Notes: a model not told the origin generated them from the sequence alone. Positions 22,045 to 34,456 are shown, counted from the stretch's first letter. The stretch is 64,000 bases of DNA from Lenzites betulinus (GCA_022264855.1 JABYQU010000008.1:682001-746000), one strand, 5' to 3'. Made by a program: numbers and translations.

Positions 22045-23572
22045 TCATAGCGGAGATACGGAGGCAGCATCGGGGTTGGTTTTTTGGCCTCTTGGGATCG
22101 GGGTGGCAAGAACTGGAGCAGATAGCGATGAGTGACTTTCGCTGGCGGCGGCCGGATATCAACTTACGATACGCGCACTTCTCGTTCTTCTCATGGCGGG
22201 TGATCTCGTCCGAGCGCACCCAGGTCCGCACCACGCCGCTTGCATCGGTGCATCTCCCCGGGCACGCGTAGGACAGCGCGAGGTGCTTCTCCTCGTAGTG
22301 GCGCATCAGCCCGCCGGCGTTCTTGGACGCGTTCTTGACTGTGGTCGGGCAGCCGTCCCAGAGGCACTGGATCTCCGCCGCGGCGAGCTGCGCGTGCCCG
22401 TGGTGCGCCCTGAGGTGTTCTCTTGTCGGCCCGAGCTTCTTGAAGTCGAGCACGTGCGAGCAGCCGTCGACTCCGCACGCCATGGTCGCTGGGTCGTTGG
22501 CGATACAACGTGATTCGAGGTACCACACGGGGATGCGTGGCCATCGCTTTGCCTTTGTTTTCGGTGCCAGTAGGTCCTGCCGCGCCCTCGCCTTTCCCTT
22601 GTTCTTCCGCGCACTTGGGCCCGTGGCTGACGTTTGGTGCACAGAGGGCGTGGAAGAGCTCGTGCTGGCTTTCGTCGAGGGAGTGCGGGCGGTGACCGCA
22701 CGACGCCTGGGGCGTTTGACTTCGCGCTGAGGGAGTTCATACTCCTCGTCATCTGAGTTTGCTCGCGGACGTTTGGGGGCGGCTATGATGCGCGCCGAGC
22801 GCCGTGGGCCAAGGGGGACTGCCGTCGATGAAGCGGCTGGAGCAGTGGTTGGAGCACGATGGGAGCTGTCGATGGCCTCCGAAGCGTCCTCGTCGGAGTC
22901 CGATGCGGTCGAGGTGTCCACGTCGGGCGAGACGGACGAGTCTTCTTCGCTGCTGGATGGGGAGCCCCGTCTCACTTCGTTGATGCTGCGCTTAGTGGGG
23001 CCGTTGAACCCACTTCGAGTATCGACGCTGCTGTCTGAGGACCTTTCGGAGTCGGACTCATTGTCGTCCGAGTCGAATTCCTCGAGATCATCGTCGGCTG
23101 ATGTGGCTCCGGCGACCGTCCCGTCTTCGTCCTGGGGATCGTCAACGTCGCTATCCGCGTGGTATTCGCCAGCATACGCTAGGTCCCGGGGGTTAATGCA
23201 GGTAGGGGGTATCCAGTCCTCCTCCGCGCCTAGACCATGGCTCTGAAAGGTCGCTGCCGCTATGGCCGTGTTCTCTCGGTCCTCGTCCGGCCATTCCTCA
23301 TCGAACCCTGGGATGCTGTTGAACGCCGCAACCTGGTCTTCATTCTCCTCGTCCCCAATTCCCATGTCCCGCAATATCCTGGCCTCCTCGCTGTCATCGT
23401 CCCAGTACCTCTTGGTTGGAGAGGACAGAGTGTGGCCGTGCGGCGAGACACGTCGCGGAGAGTCGCGCGCTTGCGCAGGGAGCGGCTGGGATGTGGTATT
23501 GACGACATTGGTGAGCGGTGTACCGCCGGATGTGGAGCTACCGGCGGCGAAGGTACTCTGCTCATTCTCCAT
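22045..23572 (-). CDS. C2H2-type zinc-finger protein, probable nuclear regulator
   Basis: Starts at 23572 (MENEQSTFAAGSSTSGG). The upstream frame stays open to 23821, but this ATG begins the typical low-complexity N-terminus. Residues about 1-330 are disordered and very acidic (long D/E/S runs), with a basic patch APKRPRANSDDEEYELPQRE and VKRPRRRAVTAR that could be a nuclear-localisation signal. The C-terminal third has three atypical Cys/His units: CGVDGCSHVLDFKKLGPTRE then HLRAHHGH; CLWDGCPTTVKN then GLMRHYEEKH; and CPGRCTDASG then SDEITRHEKNEKC. A strong GTAAGT at 22167 and CAG at 22112 define a 56-bp last intron; spliced, the stop is at 22045, unspliced at 22034. Target genes are unknown. 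Confidence 0.75.
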
Positions 23573-26500
23573 GATGCCTGTGGTCTGGGGAAATTGGTGG
23601 GCGGAACAAAAACGGCAGCAACATGTCGCGCTCACCTGTGGAACCTTAGCTCGGGCTTGGACAGTGCGTACTTGTCGGGATATCCGTGTATAGAGGGAAT
23701 TGGATACTGGTAGCGGAAGATGGTGCGATCGACGGGGAGAGTTAAGTTGTTTATATAAAAGCATGAAGCAATAGGGAAAACGGCACATACAAAGAACACG
23801 TCCATGGCGTGCTTCGTCCAAGCTGTTGCCTGTGCCATGGACGCTATTGTGGCCAAGCGCAATATGCTGCGTATTGAAGTGTCAATAACGAGGCGAAAGC
23901 GGCATGCATATGCCTCACCCGGACCCATGGACGGTTTTGAAGACGGGTCCTCCTGACTCGCTTACCGTCGGCGAGGTTCCACCTATCTTTTGCAGGTATG
24001 CACCAGGGCATCTATCTATTCAGGAAGTGAGCCACACGTCAGACTCATTGTCCTGGCGGCCCACCTGGTCCAGTTGAGTGTGAGCGATATTCCGCTTTTG
24101 CATGAGTAGTTGAGGGTCACTATGTGCTGCATAGTGCGCATCTAGCAGTTTTTGTCAGTTGTACTATTACGGCTCCGATGGACGGCGTGATGATGCTTAC
24201 CTGTGAAGCATACAGATGCCGCATCTAAGGGTCTCCTTCACTCTTCGACGTTTTCGACACGGTCAGCACAGAGTAGTAGTATAGGATAGTAGCAAGTTGC
24301 TCTTCTCCTATCAGTGGAGGACCTATATATGTATGCACCAGATACAAACGGCATTCGCAACGAGCCAAGTAGCCCCTTAGCACAACCGTGTTTGGTTACC
24401 TTGGGCATGGTATGTTGTTGTGTATACCCCAGCGCAGGACTCGGAGTGCATACGACGGAGAGCCAAACGGACGCCAGCTTGTAAACGCTTGCCGATTAGG
24501 GTGCGAAAGCCCTTCCAACCAGTTCCAACGTTGGCAAATCGTCAGCATGTAGGCTGTCCTAATGCACGACGCCCTTTCTCTCAAAGGAGTGCCACAGCGC
24601 CACTGCCACAGGTGAAACGTGCTATCCCCAGGATTGCCACTGAGTACTGAAGACCAATGTAGACATTGGTGTGAGGCCGAACCAAACGGGTGATTGTCCA
24701 ACGCTATAACAAACACTAGGAATGTCAGTAGTTAACTTGTGACAACGCGAAGAGCTTCGAAGATTTTACTGTATACTTTGTACAAGTCGCCGTATAACAC
24801 GCACCTTCACACTGAGTATACTTGCACACATCCTCCGAGGTTCTCGAAGTATTACTGTCTCAATGTGTAGTAGCTGCTGCTCGTTGAGCAGGATAGCCTT
24901 GACGGCGAGTAACTGGCACCATTTATGACGGTCCCCTTTCTGTATCTTGACGATGCAGTGGGTTATGCATTGGCTGCCAGAGGACCACAAGGTTAAAAGG
25001 AACTTGAAGCTCACACAGTACTGCTGAGTACTACTACTAGTGGCCCTGAGCTAGTAGCGATCATGGGAGAAAGAGAAAGAGAACGACGGAATGTAAGCGC
25101 CTTGTGGCGGTGGTGTGGAACCTGGCGCCTACTCAAGTACTCATCACCTAAGGCCTGAGACTGGCGCCGTGGACTGCAGCTTTCAAGTTCTAAACTCTAG
25201 GGACTTCCAGTGTACATCATAACAATGCATATGTTTTAAAGTTATCAGAGAATTTTAGTGTGGTAACCCAGATTTTAATGGTGGTACACTATAAAATATG
25301 AAGGCGTTCGATGGTCGAGAATTATATTCTATGGATGGATGTCAGAGTCAGGCCAAACCATATACCCAAACTGTATTGAACGTACCGCGCCATGAATGTG
25401 TTGGTCATATAATCAAGGTTTTAACATGGGGGTGGCGGTCGGCAGGAAGGGCGGCGAGCTCCGACAAATTGGGATGGCACCGGCGCGGAGCACCAATGTC
25501 AGCCATGATCTGCGGGTCGAGGGAGTCGGAAAGAAGCATAAAGCCTCCCAACAGCATTCGGCCGGCAAAATTAAGGCCCACCACCGAGCCAGTGCTCATG
25601 GCAAGCGGTGCAGGCCATCTGGTTCTATCAGAATGGGTGAGTCGAGATGTTGCACATCGGCATGTAGAATTCATTGCAATAACATACATGAAATTTCGTT
25701 GGAGTTTGCATGAGTAGGTGAGGGGGTTGTTCCCGCGGTGGATAGCGTTTACCCATCTGTGCATCCAGGCGATTAACGAGGTTCAAATCTGGAGATGTCC
25801 GACGCTCACATTGTGTCGGAGAAGTGTACGCGTTGTAAAGCTGCAGGCAGATATATGCTTCTCAAGGGTGGCTGTTGATACAGCGGTGGAAAGGTGTCGG
25901 ATGTTGCAACACTAGCATCGATGGCACTCAGTTTTTATATCACCCGGAGGACGACCTGCAGCCGCTGAGGCGTTAAGATAGAACAAAGCTCCATGCAGCT
26001 TCTCAAAGTGTCTTTGCCAGCGTAAACTCCCGTCAACAAAGCACTGCGAAGACACACGACGAACGAAGGTTTCGAGATAAAGTAGTACGTTTGGTTTTTT
26101 GATGCCCTGCAGGGCTGGACTTACGGATAGTCTTGTCAGCGAATGGCTTATAGAAAAATGTTTGACGGTATAGCCAACATGCTTACACGCCGTCCGTGAA
26201 TGGAAGATGGACTGCAGTATTATTGACTCCCGTGCGGACGAGCTAGCCTGAGCTAGTCTGGCGGGTACGGTGAATTTGTGATGCAACTGACACGCTGAAC
26301 ACCATTCCATTTGCTCGGCGGCGTTCGTAAGGATACAAAGGAGCACTATGAATGTAACGTGCTACGGAGCGATCGCCGTCCATCAGCTTGAGTACCTCGC
26401 GTGTATGGACTGCATGAACAACGAACTCACAATCATGATTGAGTCTGGGATTGTGAAACTGATTGTGGTGCGTAGGAGTCAGCGGGTTGCGTAATTCGCA

Positions 26501-26852
26501 GGTACCGACATCAGGAACGACGGAGGGATGAACCGACATCTTTGTCCACAGTCTCCTCTGTCACTGTTCATGGGATCTAGAGCCGTGAGTTGTCGGCGTC
26601 CGCACCATATGAGCCTTCCAAACGGACATAATGTAGATCCCTCAAGACCACCTTTGAGCAGTGGCGCGAACGGCGCGGACGGTATGCCAGTGGCGCACGA
26701 AGCCGCATTGCGCGAACACGCAGTACAATCAAGGCATAATGTTCCAACAGATGAATATGTAGGCTAGAGCAAAGGAAAGCAAACAAGGAGCGAGTACGTA
26801 GGACAACCGGTAAATACGAGGACTCACGGACACAAAGATAAGAAAGAGCCTT
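23573..26852. other. gene-poor region
   Basis: About 3.3 kb. The first 250 bases hold the zinc-finger gene promoter. The rest has only short frames on both strands with no recognisable domain. I saw no tRNA and no clear terminal repeats. Old, decayed sequence is possible but not shown. Confidence 0.4.
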
Positions 26853-28146
26853 TCACTCCGCCTTCTTGGGTTCGGCATTCTCGATGGGTTTTCTCCTCTC
26901 CAGAACCTCCACCCACTTCTTCGGGAACCAGCCCTCCCGGCCTTCCCTTGTTCGACCTTTCCACCACTCGCTGCCCTCAACCTGTGTAAACTGTTAAAAT
27001 AATGCTGAACGGCGGAAGATGCTCTGAACATACCTCGATCCTAGGGTCGATCTCCGCACCAGTGGCGGGGTCGAGCTTCCCCATGATCGCCACGATCTCG
27101 TTCTCCTTAAGTGACAGCTCTGCGGGAGAGGATGCCTCGAACGGATAGAGCGCCCGCGCGAACGTAAGCTGTGATGGGTCCAGAGGAGGCAGAGGACCCG
27201 CCACCTGGCCCGCGGCCATCTGCGCCTGTTGGCGCTCGTTGAGGATGCGAATGAGCTTGTGCATCGCATACGGTACACCGAAGATAGCGAGGAGGAATAT
27301 GATGAGCGGCTTCTTGCTCGCCTTGGGGGCCGGGGGCCCCGCCGGGCCTTGTACGGGCCTGCCATTGACGAAATCGCGGAACTCGCCGCGCATCGCGCCC
27401 GCGGAACCTTGTCCTTGCCGCCCAGTGAGGAGGTCGCGCATCCATCGTACGAGCCCGAACAGGCCGAGAACACTCCCGAGCGCGTTGCGAAGCTGTCCGA
27501 ACTGGTCGACGACACCGACCATGGCAAAGAAGGAGGAATGCGTTGCCATAAAGGTGGACTCGAGCATCTGCGCGACACCGCTGAAGGTTTGCACGATGGA
27601 GTGGAGAAGAGCGAAGGTGTGTTGCGTGGTAGACTCCAGTGTCTGCGAGAGGGACGGATTGTTGGGGTCGAACGGTCCTCCTGGCCCCGGCATACCGTAT
27701 CCCATCCCAGGCATGCCACCTCCGTACATCCCGCCCATTCCGTACCCGCTGCCGTACCCGCCACCGTACCCGCCGTATCCGCCACCATAGCCGCCATAAC
27801 TCATTCCGCCGTACATGCTGTTCATCCCGTACGGTGAATAACTGGAGCCTAGCCGATTGTACGGGGAGGAGTAAGGTGAAGCGTAAGAGCTGCCGAACGC
27901 TGTCGATCCCAGCGCTGTGGACGATCCAGGGAAGGCCGTGGCTGATCCGGGAAAAGCAGTGGAGGCCGTCGTTGACAGTGCAGCTGGACGCGTTGGTACA
28001 GAAGGAGGCGAGGCTGAGGAGGCTCCTGATGAGGTCGCTGCCGACGGCTGAGCAGCCGTTGTCGTCAATGGAGCCGAGGCGGGCGCCGCAGAGACAGACG
28101 CAGGTGCAGCGCCGTTTCTCTCCCAGGGCTTGGGTGGTGAAGGCAT
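26853..28146 (-). CDS. PEX13: peroxisomal membrane docking protein Pex13
   Basis: Pex13 is a peroxisomal membrane protein of the docking complex that receives cargo-loaded Pex5/Pex7. Exons 28146..27034 and 26990..26853 give 416 aa. It starts MPSPPKPWERNGAAP, the usual Pex13 opening. A Pro/Ser/Ala-rich stretch is followed by a Gly/Tyr-rich segment (about residues 95-155, GGYGGGYGGYGGGYGSGYGM) typical of the Pex13 N-terminus. The conserved core follows: LESTTQHTFALLHSIVQTFS, QMLESTFMATHSSFFAMVGV, FGQLRNALGSVLGLFGLVRW. A membrane segment KPLIIFLLAIFGVPYAMHKL is next, and a C-terminal SH3 domain closes the protein (TFARALYPFEASSPAELSLK, EGSEWWKGRTREGREGWFPK, KWVEVLE). The frame is open upstream of 28146, but no better start is seen. 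Confidence 0.93.
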
Positions 28147-28839
28147 GTCTGATGTCAGCGGGGAAGGACCGATGGCAGACGTCGTGGACGATGAGGAGGA
28201 AGGGGCATTTGGTGTGAGACTCACGCTTAACCCCGCGACCCCGCACTGCCGGCTGCCGGACGTTGCCGAGAGCGGGCGCCTCGTGCTAAGAACAACAACT
28301 ACGACTTTCACGCGCACTGCGACCATCCTGCGACCATCTCTCTGACCCCGTTTTCACGCACTGACCAGGCATGAAACTGCGATGTATACATAACGAGGCA
28401 GACACGCACGTGAATATACCAGGTATCGGATTACGCGAATTTTCATGTCGCCCGAGCCGTACTATCTCTAGTAGCTTTCGTATGTGGCAGCGACTGCAAG
28501 AAGATCGCGTCCTGGCGCGTTTGCAAGACAGCTCTGGTATGTGCCTCAATCCCTGTTCGCTCATAGTTCTTACCTTCTTCTCAGCGTCGTGATACCCTTC
28601 GCGCACTGAGCCCCGAAGATGATGCAAAGAGGATGCATTGGAAAAGGTGGGCATATACAACGAACACGGATACAACCGGGGCGCTCTATGAGTGGGATAC
28701 GTTGGCATATTTGGCATATAGGCATATTCAAAACGAGGCTGAAGGAGTGGCAATTATACAGATATAGTATGAAGAACGAATAAGCTGGAAACAGAGCAAA
28801 CCAAAAACGCGCGACCGTATCGCACGCGTGGCCCTGGTT
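28147..28839. other. intergenic spacer
   Basis: About 690 bases containing the PEX13 promoter and the 3' UTR of the next gene. Short frames only; nothing recognised. Confidence 0.5.
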
Positions 28840-29856
28840 CTACAGACATGGCTCCGTGTCAGTGCGCCGCAGCGGCACAGCGCGGACACGAGGAGCGGGC
28901 GCAGGAGCGGGAGCGGGTTCCCCATCGCGGTCGACCCTAGGCGGGAAATCAGCCATATTGACCTGGTATTCGGCGTCGGGGCCCAAGGACCCTTCCCGGA
29001 TCCACTCGCCCGCAGCGTTACGCAAGATGCGCATGCCCGACCACTGCTGCGGCGAGCGAGCCGGCCACGAAAGCTCCTGGCTACCCTCTTGAATCGTGGA
29101 GAGGCGGCCCAGGAGAGGGGCTCTGGAGGGACCTGGCGCGTTCACGTCGACCGGGATGGTGGGATGGCGCACGAGCGGCATCGCGCCGTTCCTCAGGGTT
29201 GGCTCGGGGGTCGCGCGGGGGTCGATGAGGACTGTGGCCTCGCTGCACACGCTCCGCGCGTCATCGTCGTCCTCGAGGTATTCGTCGGCACCGTGGAAAG
29301 GCGTGACGCTGCGGCGGTAGGCCTCGATCGCGTCGCGGATGTGCTGGGTGTCGGGGTGAAGCTCCTGAGCGCCGGGCTCAGAAGGGGCAAGAGGCTTGCC
29401 GTCCGGGCTGAAGGCGAGTCGGTGGAGCACGCCGTCCTGCTCGTGCCAGAAGTCGAACCCACCCCCGATGCGCGGCTCGCGGCGAATGATGCGCGCCCTC
29501 CTGGGGGTGAGGACGACTGAGCCGGGGTCGTACGGCACCTCGCGGAGTGGCGTGCGCATCCGTTCCTCCTCCTCTTCGTCCCCCATCTGGCTGTCGCCGT
29601 CATCGTCGACATGGTCGACGACATTGGAGGGGCCAGCGTCGTGTGAAGGGGAGCTCGAGCGGCTCGACTCGGTGTCATTGTCGTCCTCGATCGATGCTTC
29701 GGACCAGTGCCACCGGATGTGGTGCCCTTTGCCAGTGGCGGAGACGGTGATCTCGATATGCTTAGGATCGCCGTACGCGCCCTTGGCGATGAGGTCTTGG
29801 TAAACGCTGCTCACAGCGTTCTTGCCTGGGCGGCTTCTCAAGTTGTAAGTGTGCAT
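28840..29856 (-). CDS. unknown acidic/disordered protein, 338 aa, single exon
   Basis: One uninterrupted frame of 338 residues from MHTYNLRSRPGKNAVSSVYQ at 29856. It has a basic N-terminus, then a Ser/Asp/Glu-rich stretch (about residues 60-95). A middle part carries short ordered-looking segments (RIIRREPRIGGGFDFWHEQD, HRLAFSPDGKPLAP, IRDAIEAYRRSV), and the tail is Pro/Ala-rich (EPAPAPAPAPRVRAV). High GC at third positions and a start in good context support a real gene, although the region is otherwise intron-rich. No family is recognised. The forward frames here are shadows. Confidence 0.6.
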   Translation of the reverse strand: MHTYNLRSRPGKNAVSSVYQDLIAKGAYGDPKHIEITVSATGKGHHIRWHWSEASIEDDNDTESSRSSSPSHDAGPSNVVDHVDDDGDSQMGDEEEEERMRTPLREVPYDPGSVVLTPRRARIIRREPRIGGGFDFWHEQDGVLHRLAFSPDGKPLAPSEPGAQELHPDTQHIRDAIEAYRRSVTPFHGADEYLEDDDDARSVCSEATVLIDPRATPEPTLRNGAMPLVRHPTIPVDVNAPGPSRAPLLGRLSTIQEGSQELSWPARSPQQWSGMRILRNAAGEWIREGSLGPDAEYQVNMADFPPRVDRDGEPAPAPAPAPRVRAVPLRRTDTEPCL

Positions 29857-30763
29857 TTTTTAGATCTGTCGCGTACAGTCAGCGGGTGTCGACAACAGGG
29901 TACGCTCTACTCACCGAGAGGATGAAATGACCTACAGGTTGCTAACGGTGCTGTAACGGAGGGCGTTGGGATGGTATGTTCCTCCACTGCTCCTGCGTCG
30001 CGCACTCAAATACCTTTCCTGCCGGCGTTCTTTGTACCATGATGTCAAGTCAGGCCAAAGCGTTGCGCTTTGTGGATGTGGTCTTTGGCGAAGGTCACAG
30101 CCGCCCATTTCGGTACGTCAAGCGCTCATACACACCTGCACGACTCATGCGCTTATTACACCTCCTGATATACAAGTCGTGATCATGTGTGCGATACTGA
30201 TGAATATAATCAACTTGATGTTAGCGCTACAACCTGAACTTCAGCCTGTAGAAACTGCCCGTATTGAAGCGTTCCTGCCAGTGGGCATCCCTGCGCGCGA
30301 TCTTCAATCACGCGCGCCGCAGCTGTAGTTGACAGCTTGCGCTTGAGCTCGAGGAAGGGCCATGCGTCGGGCCTTGACCGGTGACCACTGTTTAACGTTC
30401 GACGTTCAAGCTATGCACGGGCATCGGACGTAGCGTTAGGCCCCCGGCTTGCTTTGGCCTGGCTAATGTCCTTCTGTCTGCTCTCGGGCCGATATTTGTG
30501 CCACCGGCCGCTGCCAGACCCTTAGTACGTTGTTGGCGTTACTCTCGAGCATCTATCACTGAATATATAGGGAAGAGGCCTATACGGGAGCTCGTGTTCC
30601 TATCGACGCAATTGATAAAGAGACATATCATCTCACCCGTCTCACTCGTTAACTGTCCCTAGTTTAGAAAAGCATTTAGACCTTTCGCATCGCCGTGCCG
30701 TTCGCACAATACGATTGGAACTGCCAGCACGCGCCCGATTGTGGGATCATCTCGGACTGAACG
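29857..30763. other. intergenic spacer
   Basis: About 900 bases between the promoter of the 29856 gene and the F-box-like remnant. Short frames only; nothing recognised. Confidence 0.45.
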
Positions 30764-31030
30764 TTGTTAGCGTGGTTGTTGCTGCATCTCACTTGCCACG
30801 ACACGCTCCGCACCGTCACCTTCACCTTCCAATCCGCCTCTCAAGCCCTCGCACGTATGCGCATGTTCTTCCAAGAATTGGACCAAATCCTAAACTCCCC
30901 ACCGTTCACGGAATACCTGGGATGCGCAATTTTCGAGCTTAATTACGGAGACGAGGCGGATCCCGATTACCGCCGCTTTGTGAAGTTCTTTCCGCGTATT
31001 CGTTACTCGCGCGTTAAGCACCACCCATGA
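30764..31030 (+). pseudogene. possible remnant of an F-box/LRR-type protein C-terminus
   Basis: An open frame of 88 codons reads TLRTVTFTFQSASQALARMR, FFQELDQILNSPPFTEYLGC, FRKFFPRI-like VKFFPRIRYSRV. This matches the style of the C-terminal part of the large basidiomycete F-box family, where 'LR.VTF.F....L..L..FF.ELD..L..P.F' precedes a '.F....FP.L..RGVL' ending. No F-box or upstream repeats are present in the 900 bases before it. Its last 28 bases overlap the 3' end of the EFM7 gene on the other strand. The family call is from memory of the pattern and is tentative. Confidence 0.35.
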
Positions 31031-32106
31031 ACTGTCGCCCTGACTTCCTCCTCTCCGGGATCATCGGGGAACATAGGCTGGCAAGAACCGTGCGATCAGG
31101 CCACCCATGAACGCTGCGACGCCGTGAAGTTACGTACCGGATATTTCCTGGTAAGGACCTCTTCACAGTGCCATCCATGTTCGCGTGCTTTGGTAAAGAA
31201 TTCCATATCGCGCTGGGCGAGGTGTGGCCGATGGTGGGTGTAGAACACGAGGAGACATGGCGGGGGTCGGGTGTCACTGCTGCCTTCATGAACTTTCCGT
31301 TTTGACAGCGCAAGGTCGCAGGTTTTGATCATAGCCTCGTGCTGATAGGCGGATAAGATCAGTATGTTTTGTTCTCGGTGGCTTCACCTCACCTGTGAGT
31401 GGTTGAATATGAGATCAGAGAGAATGATCAAGTCGAAGGCGCGTTCATCCGCTCCTCCGGGAAGGAGCTCTACCAGGGGTTCGACAGCATGTCCCCATAT
31501 ATACCCCTATTTTCAACGGGAATGAGATGAGCAAGAAGCGTAGAATCTTGCCTTACACATGCTGACCTGGACGTGTACTTTGGCCCGTTCACCTTCCGGT
31601 AGTATGTTTACGAGGACATTGTGAGATATGTTGTCGACAAGCGCAGCATCCGGATAATCCGTTAACACGGTCTGTAAAATACTGCCAGTCAACATGTGGC
31701 ACGTCGAGGTCCGTATTACCAGCTTAGTCCGGCGCACCGTCTTTGCCCCATTCTTTGCTGCAACGATGCCGGGCAGCGCTCCACCTGCTCCGAGTTCTAA
31801 AACTGCGCGATCGCGGTACAGCTCCGGATGCTCATCTAGGTACGAGGCAAACGCGCGAGAAGCGTTCCACCTGGAGACCAAGAATCAATTACTGCGACAC
31901 GAAGGTGGCCAGAATCAGGCTAACAGATGATGTCCCCATAGCGGGTGCGATCCTACCAGTCTGATATCGATGACTGTCCAGTCGCCATGATCGGTTTGCC
32001 GTTCTCTCGTATATGTTGTCACGGTGGGCTCTGGGGAAGGAGGCCTCGGCGGTTCCGTAAAGACGGAATCAAGAGCCAGCCCGCCTTCTCCTTCAGAATC
32101 TGACAT
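31003..32106 (-). CDS. EFM7: protein N-terminal and lysine methyltransferase Efm7 (nicotinamide N-methyltransferase-like)
   Basis: S-adenosylmethionine-dependent methyltransferase. In yeast, Efm7 methylates the N-terminal Gly and next Lys of elongation factor 1A in the cytoplasm. Six exons: 32106..31925, 31870..31738, 31671..31567, 31506..31393, 31341..31138, 31077..31003. They give 270 aa with consistent phases. The family opening is RLVGSHPLWGHHLWNASRAF (residues about 50-70). SAM motif I is AVLELGAGGALPGIVAAKNG, and the strand-2 acidic residue is in VLTDYPDAALVDNI. Next comes YIWGHAVEPLVELLPGG, with a following strand DLIILSDLIFNHSQHEAM. The end is FFTKAREHGWHCEEVLTRKY, PMFPDDPGEEEVRATVHGWC. 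The length is typical. It is head to head with snurportin-1. Confidence 0.9.
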
Positions 32107-32573
32107 TTTCTTACGTTAAAATATCTCTGTGAACTTAGCATACGCGTCAGTCTAAAATTTCGGTGCAACTGTATCACATACTCGTCCTTTCCGTAGTCAA
32201 AGTGTTTTTCCTTAAAGTTCTCGAGATTCTCGTACGCCGCTTGAAGGGAGGAAGAAAGGTGTAGAAACGGTCACGCGTCACAGACGCGCGCGACGCGTCT
32301 TCGCGCGCCGAAAGCGGCCACGCATTCACAAGAACAACGTGACCTTTGTGTGATCTGGTAAAGGATCTCGCGGTCATACTGCGTGGTGACGCCTCCTCCG
32401 ACGCTCACCTTGTCGTTACTAGTGTCTGAGAGTTGGATCTGTAAGTCGCTCACAAATTTACCCCGGCACGGTTTGACACTGCAATTCTGGTTTAACTTCC
32501 GACTCTCAACTCTAGCATCACATCGATCTTGATACCACACCTCGTATGAGTCGCACTATATAGACCGACATAC
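32107..32573. promoter_or_regulatory. shared upstream region of EFM7 (-) and SNUPN (+)
   Basis: A 467-bp head-to-head spacer. It includes a GC-rich block of CGCG words at 32275-32310. No specific site is assigned and no RNA gene was seen. Confidence 0.4.
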
Positions 32574-34273
32574 ATGTTCCAAGAACGCAAGAACGCCTTC
32601 AAGGCGCCACCCTCGAGTGTGAGGGATCCATCTGCCTCGCAGGATGTCCGTAGAACACGGGTACGTGAAAAGAAGGCGATAGTCCGAACATTCTCAGACA
32701 CCCGTTTACTCACAATCAACCCACAGGCACTGGAAGCGCAAAAACGGGTCCGTAAGCATCCTGGCAGAGTTGCACATGGGCCCACCTGATGTCCCTTGCC
32801 CTCGCAGAGAAGGGCCGAGCGAGTAGACTCTAGCAGACAACTGGACTTCTTTGCCGAGATGACACTTGGGCCCTCGGATGACGAGCCAGACGATGCTGAG
32901 GATGTACAACGAGGACCTGAGGTAGTCCGGGAAGGTGTCAGCCAATTTGTCCCGCTGCTAGCCCCCGCATCGACGGCCTCCTTCGCTAGTCTGCAACCGC
33001 CCGAGGTGTCGCCCCATGCCAGGTCCAGTGAGTCCGCACAGCCCGCTTCCCCGGAAGTCAGCATGCAGACGCAGGCGCCGAAAAAGAAGAAGCGGAAGGG
33101 CAAAGGCCGTGCGCCGCCTCAGCACGACTCCGCGGCTCGTGGATCGTCATCGCGAGGTGGCAAGAAAAATGCGAAGGCAAGCAAGTGGGCAGACAAGTGC
33201 ATGTATGCAGAATTGCTAGAGATGAGGGACGGTTACGATGCGTCTGGAGATCTGCGCGATGGCATTCCGGACGACCTCGAGACCGGATGGGTCGCGGTAG
33301 CGCCTGTACCGATGGGAAAACGATGTCTTGCAGTGACACATCAGACGTCTGGGATTGCTGGTATAGGTGGGTACACCCGATCGAGAACCCGAGGGCACGC
33401 CCTGATGTACTGAGGCTCCCACAGTACCAAATACAACTATACGCTCTCGAGTGCTGGGCAAGCCCCTCATGAAGCCTTTCCCTTCCACACTTCCACCACA
33501 GACCGTCTTGGACTGTATCTTGGATGACAACTGGCGCGACAACGGTATTCTTCATGTTCTGGACGTCATCACATGGAAGGGACAAGATCTAGGGGACTGC
33601 GAGACGCCATTCAGGTGTGTACATGCTTGTGACATCGAGCATTGTACTGACGCTCTCTCCCCTCTGCGTAGATTCTGGTGGAGAGACACACGTCTGTCCG
33701 AGCTATCTTCCTTGCCACCCCCGCCAAATGCTGCTTCTCCAGAGGGCCCAATGTATCAGTTCCCACATCCGACAACATTTGCCCCGATACCATATCATAC
33801 CGACACCACGCTCCCTTACCTGCTCATGACTCTCATTCCGCTCGCGCGGACCACACGCAGGGTTCCCATATCCATCCCTCTCACTCCTAGCAGCGAGGCT
33901 CAGGCTACAGAAATGTCGATGGACCTGGACGGCGGTAGTGTAGCGCCCCTCGTTCAGTTACAAACCTTACAAGCACAAGTGCAGTCGGACGGGCTGTTGC
34001 TGTACGTTGCGCAGGCGACGTATGAGCCGGGGACGAGTCCACTGAGCACTTGGGTACCTTTGCGCACGTATCAAACGCACGAGGAGAGGATCGAGCAGGA
34101 GGCAATGGGCGGGGGAGGCAGGAGTGTGGCTGATAGCCCACTAGATCTGCTCGAGAGGTAGGCGAAGCATGTACACGGGTTCTTCCTTTTACTAACGTTT
34201 TACGTTCAGGTTGGTCAGACGTAGAATTGAGGGAGGAACGGGTACCGTACCGGAAGTCGAGATGGCTGCTTGA
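32574..34273 (+). CDS. snurportin-1, trimethylguanosine-cap import adaptor
   Basis: Snurportin-1 binds the m3G cap of spliceosomal snRNAs and importin-beta to return snRNPs to the nucleus. Six exons: 32574..32660, 32727..32747, 32808..33360, 33425..33614, 33672..34157, 34210..34273. They give 466 aa with consistent phases. Exon 2 is only 21 nt. The N-terminus RKNAFKAPPSSVRDPSASQD, then RRTRALEAQKRRRAERVDSS, resembles an importin-beta-binding segment. A Lys-rich linker (APKKKKRKGKGRAPP) follows. The cap-binding domain includes KWADKCMYAELLEMRD, WVAVAPVPMGKRCLAVTHQT, TVLDCILDDNWRDNGILHVL, DVITWKGQDLGDCETPFRFW, WWRDTRLSEL and DGLLLYVAQATYEPGTSPLS. Tail-to-tail with the GT61 gene, 183-bp gap. Confidence 0.88.
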
Positions 34274-34456
34274 TGATATCATACAGATTTTTTGCTAGGT
34301 TTTCTGTGTTCTCAAGTCGCCCGGACGAGGCAGCGGAATGAAAGCGACGCAAAGCGAATTGTGATAAGTTACAAAGTGCATTACCAACCGTCCATAGTAT
34401 ACCGTCTAGGGCAGCCTCCTCAAAGCCCGCCGCTCTGTATCCCTGCTAGGATCAGT

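Noticed and set aside
25405..25764. Reverse frame of 119 codons with a membrane-like Gly/Leu segment
   Set aside because: No splice partners, no motif, and located in gene-poor DNA; not enough to call a gene or pseudogene.
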